The notes under the pieces: generated by a model
The model's database searches: none
The model's input: the letters and a program-made list of their open reading frames with translations, nothing else
Told to the model about the DNA's origin: nothing
NCBI GenBank assembly: GCA_024704765.1
Contig: JAKMXF010000014.1
Span: 35,242 to 99,241, forward strand
DNA: 64,000 nucleotides
Origin: Oopsacas minuta
Taxonomy: Eukaryota > Porifera > Hexactinellida > Lyssacinosida > Leucopsacidae
Reading direction: 5' to 3'
Program-made: the position numbers and the translations under genes
In this document: one piece after another, positions 1 through 12,316 of the stretch
Numbering within the stretch: position 1 is the stretch's first letter
Layout of the letters: the number at the start of each line of letters is the position of its first letter

Positions 1-36
1 TTAACCACGCAAACTATTCAAAATGTTTTCTTTTAG

Positions 37-3000
37 GAAGCATTGGACAAACAACATGTGATGTATCAGCTAACGGCACATGCTACCTCTTTGTTAAGGA
101 GTCTGCAGATTGGCAAACTTCGGAGGACTATTGTGAGACATGGGGTGGTCACTTGGTTAGTATTCATAATGATGAAGAACTGGATGTAGTTAGTACGCTG
201 ACGAACGGATACTATATTTGGATCGGAATGACAGACAGTGCCACTGAAAGCGTTTGGGAGTGGGTTGACGGTTCCAACAATGCCTATAATCAGTTTACCC
301 GAGATCCTCCCTATGATTACTACGGTAATCAGGACTGTGCAATCATGTATTCTTATAGCTATGATTACTACTACTCATACTACTACTACTATATGCGCTC
401 TTACACGTATTTGTATTGGGATGATTCCTACTGTCATTACACCAGGTATTCTGTATGCAGTCAAGTTGGTGAGTTTTCTTTAATATTAATTAACCCGCTT
501 CGCTTGCTATGCCCCTCCGTGGCGGGAAATTGATGTTTGGTACTCTCGAATTTATCATGGTTCATCCAAAATAATTATTATGAGATGTTGTGTGATATTA
601 GAACTTCTACTTACCATTTAGTTATTGAACTTCGTACTTCATGCCTCAAGTATTGAGAAATTCTCAAAATTTTCAGTGTGTGAATTTTCGTCCAAGACTT
701 GGCTTTTCCGAGCAAGACCCAAAATATCCTTAAATTCCAAAGCCATAAGGGTCTTCAATAAATTCCTAACATATTTACATCCTAATATATTTTCCTGATA
801 ATACAAATATATTTGTTGCTAAGTTCTTTGAAAATAGCCATAAAATCTGAATACGTATATTAAGGATAATATTATATATTCTAATTTCGTTTAGTACCAA
901 TGCCATCTGAACCTCGTAGCCTTGAAGTAGCAAATGCAACCTCAACCAGTTTGACAATTAAATGGGAGGCTCCTCTTGAACATAACGATTCACTAACTCA
1001 GTATTCTGTTAAATATTACGGTCAAGAGCTTGACACTGAAGAGAGGGAGATAGTAATCACACAATCCTTACTTGAGAATCAAGTATTCACGATCTACGAT
1101 CTAGAGGAAGCTAATGAATATACTATATCTGTAGCAGCTTCTACTGCAGGAGGAGCTGGTAGTGCTTTAACCATCATGAATCAAATGACGTTGGAAGATG
1201 GTAAGTATGCTAATACCTTCGAATAATACTCTATAGTGATCTTTGTACAATTTTTCTATTTTCTATATACTTAACCGTTAAACCAAGGTTGATTGATCGA
1301 ACCAAATACTGAACTATTCTGTTGCGAATTGTGTACCTCCTTGCGAAATCGTGGAATTGTCCTTTACAATATTTATAAATTTTATTTGACAATGATTTCG
1401 ACATTAATCTACATCTTTCCTAATTTCTAGTTCCTTCTCTTGCACCTACTATTGAAGGTGCTTATTCATCTGTCGCAACTGAGATAGAGTTAACTTGGAA
1501 TCCACCAGAGCTTGAATATCGTAACGGTATAATAACTCAGTATACTATTAGCTATGAAGGGAGAACAAGAGACACTAATCTTCGTGAAATAACAAGAGAT
1601 GCAACTCTACCAAGAATGCTTACATTGACTAACTTAGAAGAATACAATCAGTATAAGATTGAGATTACAGCTAATACAGCTGTTGGAGCTGGACCTGCTG
1701 CTGCTTCGTTCGTTAGGACAGCTGCTGATGGTGAGTTAGTTTATTTAAAATATGATTAAAATAACAATAAGAAGTATGGGGATAAATAACAATAAGAAGT
1801 ATAGGGATAAATAACAATAAGAAGTATAGGGATAAATAACAATAAGAAGTATAGGGATAAATAACAATAAGAAGTATAGGGATAAATAACAAACAAGCAA
1901 ACATAGCATTTTCACATTTTACTATAATACCTCAAAGAGATATTTTTATATATATAATTATTTCAAATAGCTCCAAGTGCGCCAGTAACAAACCATACAG
2001 TATCACCTCTAACATCAACGGAATTATTCGTGTCATGGAATCCTCCAGCTCTGGAAGACAGAAATGGAGTTCTCAGCTATAAGATTAGCCATAAGGGTCC
2101 CTCGGCTAGCACCTACACGACTATAGGAGTTACTACAATGCTAACATTCAGTGTAACTGGATTAGAGGAAGCATATACTTATGATATACAGGTTACACCT
2201 GTATCTGTTGGATTGGATGGTCCTGAATCTGTAGTCAGTGGTACTACCTTGGAGGATGGTGAGTTTATGTTCATGTTATATAGTAGACTAATAGTGCTGA
2301 CAGCAAGCATCATTTCTAGTCTATGGACTGTTTTTCTAATTAATTCGATAGTATTTATTTGTATCATTACGTCATATATGTATTTCTCTATAGTTCCTCA
2401 TATGTCAGCTCGTAATATAATCCTCTCAAACAGTGCATATAATATGCTAACAGTAACATGGGATCCCCCTAGTAGTGAGAACCAGAATGGTGTTATCATC
2501 GAATACGTCATCATATTCTTTGGGGTGGGATTAGATGAACAAGAACGTATGGCTACTCTATCAACCTCTGTACCCAATTTTGTTACTTCATACACTGCTA
2601 CAAATCTAGAAGCAGATACTTCTTATACATTCTCTATCATCGCTTATACTTCAATAGGATCTGGACCTGCTATGACAGTGACTGGATTTACTACTGATAT
2701 AACTGGTTAGTCAAATCCTGTTATAATCAATTCATATATAACGAAACTGTTTATTAATAATGAAAATGTTAAATTTCTATACTAATAGTAAACATTTATA
2801 ATTACAATCTCCTATATCTAGCTCCCAGCAGTTCTCCCAATGACGTCACAGTAACAGCCACATCTTCCACTAGTCTACATGTCACCTGGTCTGAAGTAGA
2901 TCTGATAGATCGTAACGGTCCTATTTCCAGCTATACAGTATACTACACAGGTCTTAGACTACAACCTGAGACTAAAAGTATAACTGTATTATCTACTGTT

Positions 3001-6000
3001 TATGAGGCTATGATTGAGTCATTGGAAGAGAATAGTGAATACTCTGTTACTGTATCTGCTTCTACATCAGCGGGAGAGGGGCCTAAGAACCAAGCAGTAA
3101 CGGAAACTACATTTTCTGATAGTAAGTTCTTATACTTTTTATTGAAATAAAAGATTAAAATATTCCAACATTTTCAGTGAAAACATCATAGAATTTTTCT
3201 GCTAAAAATTCCTTAACTTAAAATTATTTTTTGACAGATTTATATAATTATCTTCTCCAGTACCTTCTGCTTCTGTATCCAATCTAAACGCAACGGCACA
3301 GAGCGCTGGATCAATCCTAGTAGAATTTGATGAGCTAGCTTATGCTGATAGAAACGGAGACCTAGCTGGTTACCAAATAATGTACTGGAGGAATGCAGAT
3401 GATTCTAGAATACATACTAAACTGGTACAATCAGCTGCAGAGACAGGGCGTGTATCTGTGTTAATTAGAAGTCTCATGCCTTACACTTCTTACAGAATAG
3501 AAGTAGCAGCCACTACTGTTATCGGTACTGGACAAGTATCAATGATACCATCAGTATACACACACGAAGATAGTAAGTTTATAGAATTTATCTTACGCAC
3601 TAACCCTTATCCGAGTTTTACTGTAGTTATAATTTCAATTCTCACGAGAAATTCCAATTTTCATGAGCTGTCACCTGAAGCTATTTTAACTCTCTTTTTA
3701 TAATTACGGATCTTATTGCCTTTATTAATAGTATATAAATTTCAAATTTTGATAAAGAACATTCATAATGAAAATATTCACAAAACTGATGGGAGTATCA
3801 AATATGAAATAACTACAAAACGAATTAATGAATAGCATATTCTCCCAAATTCAATTTGACTTTACCTTTCCTTCTCTCTCTCTCTAGTTCCAATAATTGA
3901 GATTTCTTCTACAACTGGATCTGCTACAGGTCCTCACACAGCTAGCCTATTCTGGAATAAACCTAATTGTGCTAATGAGACTCAAATAGCTAATACCTTA
4001 TACAATATAACCTACCGTTATACCGACCATCTGCAGATAGAACATACAGATTCCATTGTGACGTCAAATAACTTCATGCCAGTCGAAAGTCTATTACCTT
4101 ATACTGAGTATACATTTGATGTTACAACATTCACTGGAGCAGGAGTAGGATCAGTTGGGCCAAGGGAAGTCATCAGGACCAATCCTAAGGGTAAGATTTA
4201 TTTGAAAACTATATTAAGTGTAAATTTCACTAAGATTTTTGTAAGAAAATCCTTGAATTCTTCAAAAGAATTTTCATAGCAGTTCCCAAGATTATTGATA
4301 TTATTATAGGCAACATTTCCTATATATTATATTATACTTTATTCCCTATAGCTCCATCTATGTCAGCTAGCCAGGTTATCCTTGAGGCTATTAACTCTAC
4401 ATCAATCCGTGTAACATGTCATCCTCCAGCCCTCGATCATCAGAATGGCCTCCTACACTCCTATGCTATCTTCTATACAGGAAATTTGTTTGATACAAAT
4501 ATGCGAGAGGTTGTATTCGAATTGTCTGGCGTCACATTTCCCGAGAATAAATCTAGAGAATTCGTAATTACTGACTTGATGGAATATGAAGAGTATTCTA
4601 TTATGGTTAGAGTAAGTACTAGTGCAGGATACAGTCAGTATACTGATGCAGATATGGTCAGGACAGCTGAAGGAGGTTTGTATTATATTATACTAACTGT
4701 TTCCTCGAGTATTGGAAATTTGGAAGACAAAATATTGCAGGAATTTGAAACTTAAAGATTTGAGAAAAACTAAAGAAAATATCTAAATCGAATTTCTGTA
4801 AAATATTTTGAATCAGAAAAATATCATTTTTGAACTTATTTCGCCCTCTGTATGAATTTATCATATGATTAATCATCCTTCTCTCTACAGCTCCCACTGA
4901 AGCCCCCCAGGACGTAATGTCTGCAATTTCCAACTCAACTTGCATACAGATAGAATGGAGTCCTCCTCCAGTCACCTCTCAGAGAGGAGCTATAACCTCT
5001 TATACCATCAAGTACCAGGGAGTAGAACGTGATACATCTGTACAAACTGAAATGGTACCGGTAACTCCCAATTTCCCTGACATGAGTCATCAATCTCATT
5101 TGGTCTGTGATCTGATGGAAGATACTACCTACAAGGTTAATATTTTGTGTGAGAATTCTGCTGGAGCTAGTCGTTACAGTCTGGGTGTTAATTTTAAGAC
5201 AGAAGAAGCAGGTAATAATTGTATAAACACATTCTAACTTTATCATGGACATATAGGGCATCTTTGTATGATGAATAGTTCGAATAATAGCCAATTCGGA
5301 AATCCATGCGGAATACTATTTGCTAATAGGCAAACTCAATAATACTTCTAAATAATGCATACAATTAAAATATTTACACTCCCAAAGTTGTATAATGGTT
5401 TTTCCCGATTTCCTGCAACAAACTTCAAAAATATACTCAGTAGTATTATAATATATTTCTTTTAATAGCTCCAACTGAAGCTCCCTCTAACCTCGCAGTA
5501 ACATCACACACCCCTCAAATATCTACACTCACATGGACAGCTCCAGCTTCTGAACATCAGAACGGAATAATCACCTATTACAATATTCTACTATCAGAAG
5601 GAGGAAACTCTCCTTCCCTTATCATGGCTCCTTCTCTAAGCTTCGATCTTAAACCTCTCAAGGCTCATACTAGTTATACTGTTACTGTAGCAGCTGTGAC
5701 GTCAGCAGGAAGTGGTCCTTTTGCTTCCTTCACCTTCATGACTCCACAAGATGGTGAGTTTCAAAACTTTCATTAATTAGTACGCAAGGTTTGATAATAT
5801 CGATATCGATTAAATTCTGCGATATAAAATACCTGATAAGTTTCGATATTTTTTGGGAATTATTGTCAAAAATTTTCCAAACCTTTTAATACGTTTAATA
5901 ATCCTCTATACTTTATTTATTATTCTATTTCTTACAGTTCCTACTCATGGTGTATCTTCTCTAATGCTAACATCACGTACCGCTACCACACTATCCTTGA

Positions 6001-9000
6001 GCTGGATGGCTCCTCTCCTCTCTCAGAGAAGAGGTGTCCTACTACACTACAAATTGAGTTATTACGGATTCCAGATTGACACCAGCTTACACACAATAAT
6101 AGTAGAATTAGGTGATGTAGATGCTGTAACACAATACACTATTGAAGGATTGGAAGAGGCTACTAACTACACTGTAGAGGTTATGGTTGTTGGACAGATA
6201 GGCGATGGACCAGTTGCAAGACTTACCCACCTATGTACACTACCAATAGGTAATATATTAATTTTATTCGTATGTAATTACGAAATTAGAAGCTGAAATA
6301 TGAAAATACTTACAAACTATAAATTTCTGTATATAATACATTTTCTTGTTTATAGCCCCAACTGGTGCAGTCATTGACCTTGAGCTTGTATCTGTGACGT
6401 CACGTTACTCCATAATCAGCTGGATGCCTCCACTCCCCTCCGAGCATAACGGTCCCCTTGGAGACTACAAAATAACCGTGACCAGCAGCTCCGGGAATGT
6501 GATGTACACATCAACGCAGACCTCATATCGTATTGAAGATTTAATGGAACATACTATGTATACTGTATCTGTTGTTAGTAGTAATATGGAAGGAGATGGA
6601 CCTGAAGCTACCCTATCATTCACTACCCTTAAAAATGGTTAGTTCTTATGCATAACAAGCTTTATTTGACACAATACAGAATATGTAAACAGATAAACAA
6701 ATATTTAAACTAACAAGTAACAACAACAAACAAATAATCAAATACAGAAACGAATAAGTAACTTTGCGACAAATTAACAAAACAAACAAATCAACAAACA
6801 AAAATTACTTTATTGAATACAACAATTAATCAAACTTAGCAAAGATTAATCACCAAATTTCAATATTCCCAATACATTTATAATTCCCAATCATTTAGTA
6901 CCATCTGGTGCTCCTACAAACTTTACTGTATCAAACATCGATACAAACAGTCTACTAGCTCACTGGAGTCCCCCTGCCCCTGAGGATCGTAACGGAGATC
7001 TGACAGAATACCTATTGCTCTATATGGGAGAGATGATGGATACTTCAATGCGTAGTGTACGAATAATGGTAGCAGATGGTGAAGAAGAATTGGATCAGAG
7101 TTATCTACTAGAAGGATTAGAAGAATACACTAGTTATACTCTAGTGCTGTCAGTATTGAATGATAAGGGAGAGAGTCCTGTCGTGAGACTACAGAATGTT
7201 CAAACTCTCCCTATTGGTAAGAATATAACTTTAATAATGATAAAATATTTAGGATATAAGTTTCCGATTTGTTATTTTTCCGAAACTTCCAAAACAACTA
7301 CAAAATCAAACATATTTGGCTATAATTAATTATATTAAGCCATCAATAGCAATTTATGACGTCATACTACATTTCTATAGCTCCATCCAGTGCTGTATCA
7401 GGACTCAAAATCGACACACTCAGCTCTACAGATGCTCTTATCTCATGGACATCTCCTGAAGTTAGTACCATTAACGGAGCTGGTTTCCACTATAAAATCT
7501 ACCTATCAGCTGGTACATTGGATAGAACTAGAAGAGATAGCGAAGGGACTGTGATGACTACAGAAGGACATCATGTTATGCTAAAAGATCTCTCTCCTGC
7601 TACCTCTTACTCTCTGTCTGTAGAACCTAGTAATGATCAAGGAAATGGACCTTCTAGCATGCTGGATATTAATACTATGGAAGATGGTGAGTATTGTTAT
7701 ATGATCTTTATACTGATTGATAATTACCTTAACATTATTATTTACATCTCTCCTCCTATTCAGTTCCATCTGCACCAGTACAAAACGTTACACTAACCAG
7801 TATCACTGCTACCAGTTTGTCTGTTAGCTGGACAGCTCCCCCCGTAGCGGACCAGAACGGAGCTATCCTTCTCTACACAGTACAGGTATCAGCTGTAAAC
7901 TCAGCTTACATACAGTCAGTGACATCACAGGAATTGATCGCAGAAATAACAGGATTACATGCTGATACTCTCTATACTGTTGTGGTTACTCCAGAGACTA
8001 GTATGGGTTCCGGTGTGGATAGTACTCCTATTGAGTTTATTACAATGGAATCTGGTAAGTCTTTTTGGTGATTAATCATATTTCCACACAATTCTATGTA
8101 AAATTCAAAAAAGCCTGCTAGGCATATTTAGCAGATAAATATAACAAAATTTGATAATATTTATATATGATTATTCCTCCAGTGCCTGCTGCTTCCGTAA
8201 ATGACTTCAGTATAATACAACTCAACTCAACAGCTGTTCTAATAACCTGGACACCACTAGCATCTAACATGATGAATGGTGACATCACTCATTATTTTCT
8301 CTCTTACACATCTCATAAATTAGAGTCGACATTCACTCTGACAACAGAACAATTCTTCATATACATCTATACTCTGAATGCTACTGATGGTTATACATTT
8401 AGCTTGACTGCTTATAACAGTATGGGAGCAGGTCCTGAGGTTATTGAGACTATCTCTTATACTCCTAGTAAGTTAAATATTATTCTATTAAAATATTGAT
8501 AGTGATAGTGAAATTAGAAAGTTTCTTAAACAGTCCATCTCTTAATTGTAAGAAAATACAGCTGAACTTGGATAAGTTCTACACTGGCTTAATACATACT
8601 ACTTTCATCCTAACGAATATTTCCATGACCGTACACTAGGATAGAATTCTGAAATATTTTGGAAATACTTTTAGCTATGAAAATGAATGAAAATTATACT
8701 TTTGAGACAAAACTATTATGAGAAATTATCAGAATTAGACTAATAATAGTGTTTAACAGTATCTCCTTTATTCTATAGCTCCTGAACCAGCCTTCCAGTT
8801 CACAGATAAAGAGATGAGCTATACATTCAGTGGTGTACTTATCCTCGTTGTTTTACTGATGCTGATACTCATATTTAGCTGTGCTGTTGTTATTTGCTTC
8901 AAGAAACGTAGCAGCAAGAATATTAAAAGAGCTAATGTTAATCTAGAATTGGAATCTTGTACCAACCCCAGGAGCAGGGGGAATAGTGTTTACTCGGTAA

Positions 9001-9245
9001 TGCAGTCTGTGAGTGTGAAAGAGAAACAAGTACCAACTTATGATAATTTTCGTAAAGAATCTCAAGTCTTAGACACTAAAAGACAATCTCTATTAAAGTC
9101 ACCAGAGCTTATTGAAGGAGCTCCCCCTACCCCTAAGAATAACGATACTATCTATGTACTCCAAGAACAGATGGCAATCTCTGACAAAGAGGCTGAGACC
9201 TACGGGAATCCAATTGTTCTTGAGGAACCTGATAATTCCCCATAG
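37..9245 (+). CDS. C-type lectin / 16x FN3 single-pass receptor (5' end outside window)
   Basis: Partial multi-exon gene for a type I surface receptor. Exons by splice sites: 37-468 (C-type lectin), then sixteen FN3 exons 895-1200, 1431-1730, 1971-2258, 2394-2705, 2822-3121, 3261-3572, 3888-4190, 4352-4675, 4891-5211, 5469-5753, 5938-6249, 6356-6637, 6899-7216, 7381-7686, 7764-8054, 8183-8467, and the last exon 8779-9245. Every FN3 exon is a multiple of three with phase 1 introns at both ends, the arrangement expected from exon duplication. FN3 domains show the strand-B Trp and a Tyr near strand F. The last exon encodes one transmembrane helix followed by a basic stop-transfer KKRSSKN and a tail of about 110 residues with tyrosines in YSVM, YDNF, YVLQ and YGNP contexts (p85-, Grb2-, STAT- and Grb2-type SH2 consensus; inference). 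No kinase or phosphatase domain follows. A possible poly(A) signal attaaa lies at 9326. About 1,900 residues are visible. Exon joins are inferred by eye. Confidence 0.85.
1761..1885. repeat. 25-bp minisatellite, five copies, inside a receptor intron
   Basis: Five tandem copies of a 25-base unit (ataacaataagaagtatagg + gataa) run without interruption; only the first copy differs, by one base. The array lies in the intron between FN3 exons ending at 1730 and starting at 1971, and degenerates into AAC-rich sequence on its right. The near-identity of copies suggests recent expansion. Confidence 0.9.
6660..6800. repeat. AAC/AAAC-rich low-complexity intron
   Basis: Irregular A/C-rich low-complexity sequence (aacaa, aaacaaa runs) fills most of the intron between FN3 exons 6356-6637 and 6899-7216. 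No unit repeats exactly. Confidence 0.6.
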
Positions 9246-11545
9246 AAGCTAACATAAACTAATCTGCTTATTGCAGCGTGTGCTTTGTAATATATTTTCA
9301 TTTTGTAATAATTTCCTATTTTTGCATTAAATTTTTGTGTGGTTGTGTTTTATTATTAAATTTTGACTATAAAATCTTCCAAATTCCGTAAACCGAATAA
9401 TCCCTAACAAAGTTGGGTGCAAATACAAATACTACAAAGACAAGACGATATAATACGAGCGCCAAATTAAACCAAATTATCACATAAATATGAAAATTAC
9501 AGTTAACATCCAATAACTCGAACCTCCAAGATTAATATCTGTTCGAAAATCGAATGTTAGAGTAAAAGATGCTATAAGTACTAAAAATACAACGAAAGGA
9601 AGTGAATATATTCGTTCGAGTTACCGGATGTTGACTATTATTAAAATGATTTCTATCATGTAATTACATAGAATAGCTATCACAATACAATTAGAAAAAC
9701 CGATTTATCATATTTCAATTGTAACTAATCCTTGTTGCATATCTAATTAATGAAATAAATAGCGAGCTATGAAATCTATTCACTGGTAATATATGAGCCA
9801 AACTAACTTGACTGAGATGGGAACAAGCCTGATTTACCGTAATTCTATACGATAGCGTGTACATAGCAGACGTATGTCATAACAAGCTGTGACCGGCCAC
9901 TGCATTAGGGGGGGGGCTTTCATAGACAAAATAGGGTATATATGTATATAATAGTTGACTCTAATTTATACTCATAGCTGTAGAAGATGATCGGTTGATT
10001 TCTACCTAACCAATAGTCATAGTGTTAATACTGTTGATTCGGGCCAAGCTACATCCTCGTATTATACCTTTGGACATCATAACAGTCCACAGTTAGGAGA
10101 GTTTCATTCCGATGTATCTATATATGCTATGTGTCACGATCTACGCTTGGCTAAATATTTCCTATAATATCAATAGTTCTTGGAATTGATTTAAATTGGA
10201 GAATAAAATGGTAGAAAAGAGAATGCAATTACGATTATCTGAACAGGAGAAAACATATTTAACTAATTTTCTCGAAAGTTGTGGTGAGGTTATGCACATT
10301 TTGTCAATTTCAAAAAAATTCTCATTTTGGTTAATTCTCAAGCAGTGAATGACCCCCCCGTCAAACGTTAATAACTCTTTTTGGGGCTAGGACCCATGCT
10401 TCATTCTAGTCCCGAAATTAGAACTACACACAAGATTAATATTTATAACAATTTATAGCTCTTAAGCAATACTCCTTCTTCAAAAGTAATTATGTGATAT
10501 GTCATAAACTTTAATGTTACGTCTATGGGAAGACATTTCCCCCTTTCTTGTCCTATTCGTAATACACACTAGATACATCGGGTTTTATTATTGTTAGGTC
10601 TTAGTTTGGTTAGTCCAACGAGGAGGGAAACATTAAACTTGTATAAAGTCATATACTTTAGAAAATCACCCATACCATAATACAAATTTCGCGGCAGGAC
10701 GCTGATGTGCTTTACATCAGCATAGAAAGTACAAGATAAAGATATGAAAAGGGCGGGCATTACAGTAATTTCTCAAAATATAGTTTCAATTAAATGATCA
10801 TTTGATAGGGACACTATTCCGGGATATTTGAGGTTTGGTAACTAGATAACAGCAGAGCATTAAAGGAGCCTGCTCCAAAGAGCGGTGCAGAAATTCTACC
10901 ATTTTCACCATTCAGCCAGACCCTTCTTCCACTATTACACCCTCATATAACTAGGTCCGAATGTGCTTAGTCAAATAATATAGTTAAAACTTTCTCAATG
11001 GTTTCAAGTTTCTCTCTGACACGGATTAATCCTATTATGCACAAGAATTGGGAAGAACATTCAAAAAGGGCAGATTTCCAAGAATATATATATATCAACA
11101 CCATCAACTTGCAGTTCTATTACTAAGCGCATTTTAATTGGGTATTCTACTTATTCTAAAATTTATGTCAGATCAAATACAAGATATATGTATATACTGA
11201 AGAATACCCACGAATACATGTAATACCATTTATGGGATGATAGTATGCCATAATCAATCAATATGCACATTTAGCAAATGTGGTGATAAAGTAATATCAT
11301 TTTTCTATGAATCAAGAATCTTTGATCCGTACGTATACGCATGTAGTTACATTAGATGCCGCATATATTTATTCGGTATATGCTAATGTATACTATTCGT
11401 TGTACATGTTTATTCAGCAATCCTGTTTCTTCTATCACTCATTCTTCTAATATCAATGATCGACATATGTATGGTGAAAATATAGACGCGCGAATATAAA
11501 GTATTGTGTTTGTTATCATAATTTGCATCATAAAATGATTAGGAA
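9246..11545. other. Intergenic, AT-rich, no gene seen
   Basis: Stretch between the lectin-FN3 receptor and the pathogen-related homologue. It holds one palindromic element (9500-9636), a G tract near 9908 and a C tract near 10355. Open frames are short, lack codon structure and match no family I recognise. The last few hundred bases presumably contain the promoter of the downstream gene, but no defined element is recognisable. Confidence 0.6.
9500..9636. mobile_element. Short inverted-repeat element (MITE-like)
   Basis: The left end cagttaacatcc followed by taactcgaac is repeated inverted at the right end as gttcgagtta followed by ggatgttgact. The terminal repeats of about 25 bases have a few mismatches and enclose about 85 bases with no coding capacity. 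The structure is that of a non-autonomous DNA transposon; the superfamily is not assigned. Confidence 0.65.
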
Positions 11546-12316
11546 ATGTCTTCACTAAAAAGTTTCCCAATTGAAGATTCAAAGAAGAAAATACGTGACG
11601 AGTTGGATAAGTTAAAAGCTAAAGGATTGACAGAGCCGATCAGGTCACATCTTCATGATGTTGACTGTACTTGGAGATACGGTAGCAAGCCTGATTACAC
11701 AATAGCTGATTATGAGTTTATCACAGGAAAAACTCAAAATCACTCTGAAGGATCACTCGAGAAGATAGTTGAGGATCTGGTGAAGACATGGGAGATGGAA
11801 TCATCACATAAATCTGAAGTTAATGAATGGAAAACAATTGAGCAGGAAGATGGAGTTTATCACCTTTCCGCTAATAATTGGAAAAGTTATGACAAGAAAG
11901 AAGCAATAATAGCTGGAAACTATAACGTGCTAATGCATGGCTGTCCGAAGTCTATTTGGGATACAGAAAGCTACTCCTTTGAAGACTCACATCACCTCAT
12001 TAGAAACTCATTCAAGGCATTTCCATGGGAAGTTCTAAAGGTGCTATCACCACCACCGACTGTAACATTCACTTGGAGACACTGGGGGAAGTTCACAGGC
12101 AATTACAAAGGAAATGAAGGGAAAGGAGAATTATTGGAAATGTTTGGCTTTGCAATAGCTAGAGTCAGTCCTGATTTGAAAATTGAAGACATCAAGATAT
12201 TTTATGACCCAGATTCGTTTATACAAGCTCTTGAGGGTAAAACTGATGCAAAGGAATTGAGCTGTGCTAAGAAACTAATTGGAGATGTTTCATGTCCATT
12301 TATATCCAAATCATAG
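11546..12316 (+). CDS. Pathogen-related protein homologue (SnoaL-like fold)
   Basis: Intact single-exon frame of 256 residues starting at the first ATG after a stretch of stops. It resembles the plant 'pathogen-related protein' family: an N-terminal WRYGSKPDY motif near residue 43, the central SLEKIVEDLVKTWEMESSHK segment (about 73-92) followed by the conserved W/F-K-T region, a glycine-rich GNYNVLMHG turn, and the C-terminal TFTWRHWGKFTGNYKG followed by MFGFAIARV (about 172-210). The family belongs to the NTF2/SnoaL-like cone fold; its biochemical function is unknown even in plants, so no reaction is proposed. No signal peptide or membrane segment is present, so it is presumably cytosolic. 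The gene stands alone between repeat-rich spacers. Family assignment is from memory of conserved motifs. Confidence 0.8.
   Translation: MSSLKSFPIEDSKKKIRDELDKLKAKGLTEPIRSHLHDVDCTWRYGSKPDYTIADYEFITGKTQNHSEGSLEKIVEDLVKTWEMESSHKSEVNEWKTIEQEDGVYHLSANNWKSYDKKEAIIAGNYNVLMHGCPKSIWDTESYSFEDSHHLIRNSFKAFPWEVLKVLSPPPTVTFTWRHWGKFTGNYKGNEGKGELLEMFGFAIARVSPDLKIEDIKIFYDPDSFIQALEGKTDAKELSCAKKLIGDVSCPFISKS

Noticed and set aside
11546-12316. Bacterial contamination as the source of the pathogen-related homologue
   Set aside because: Flanking base composition, dispersed repeats shared with the rest of the window and eukaryotic neighbours argue that it belongs to the same genome.
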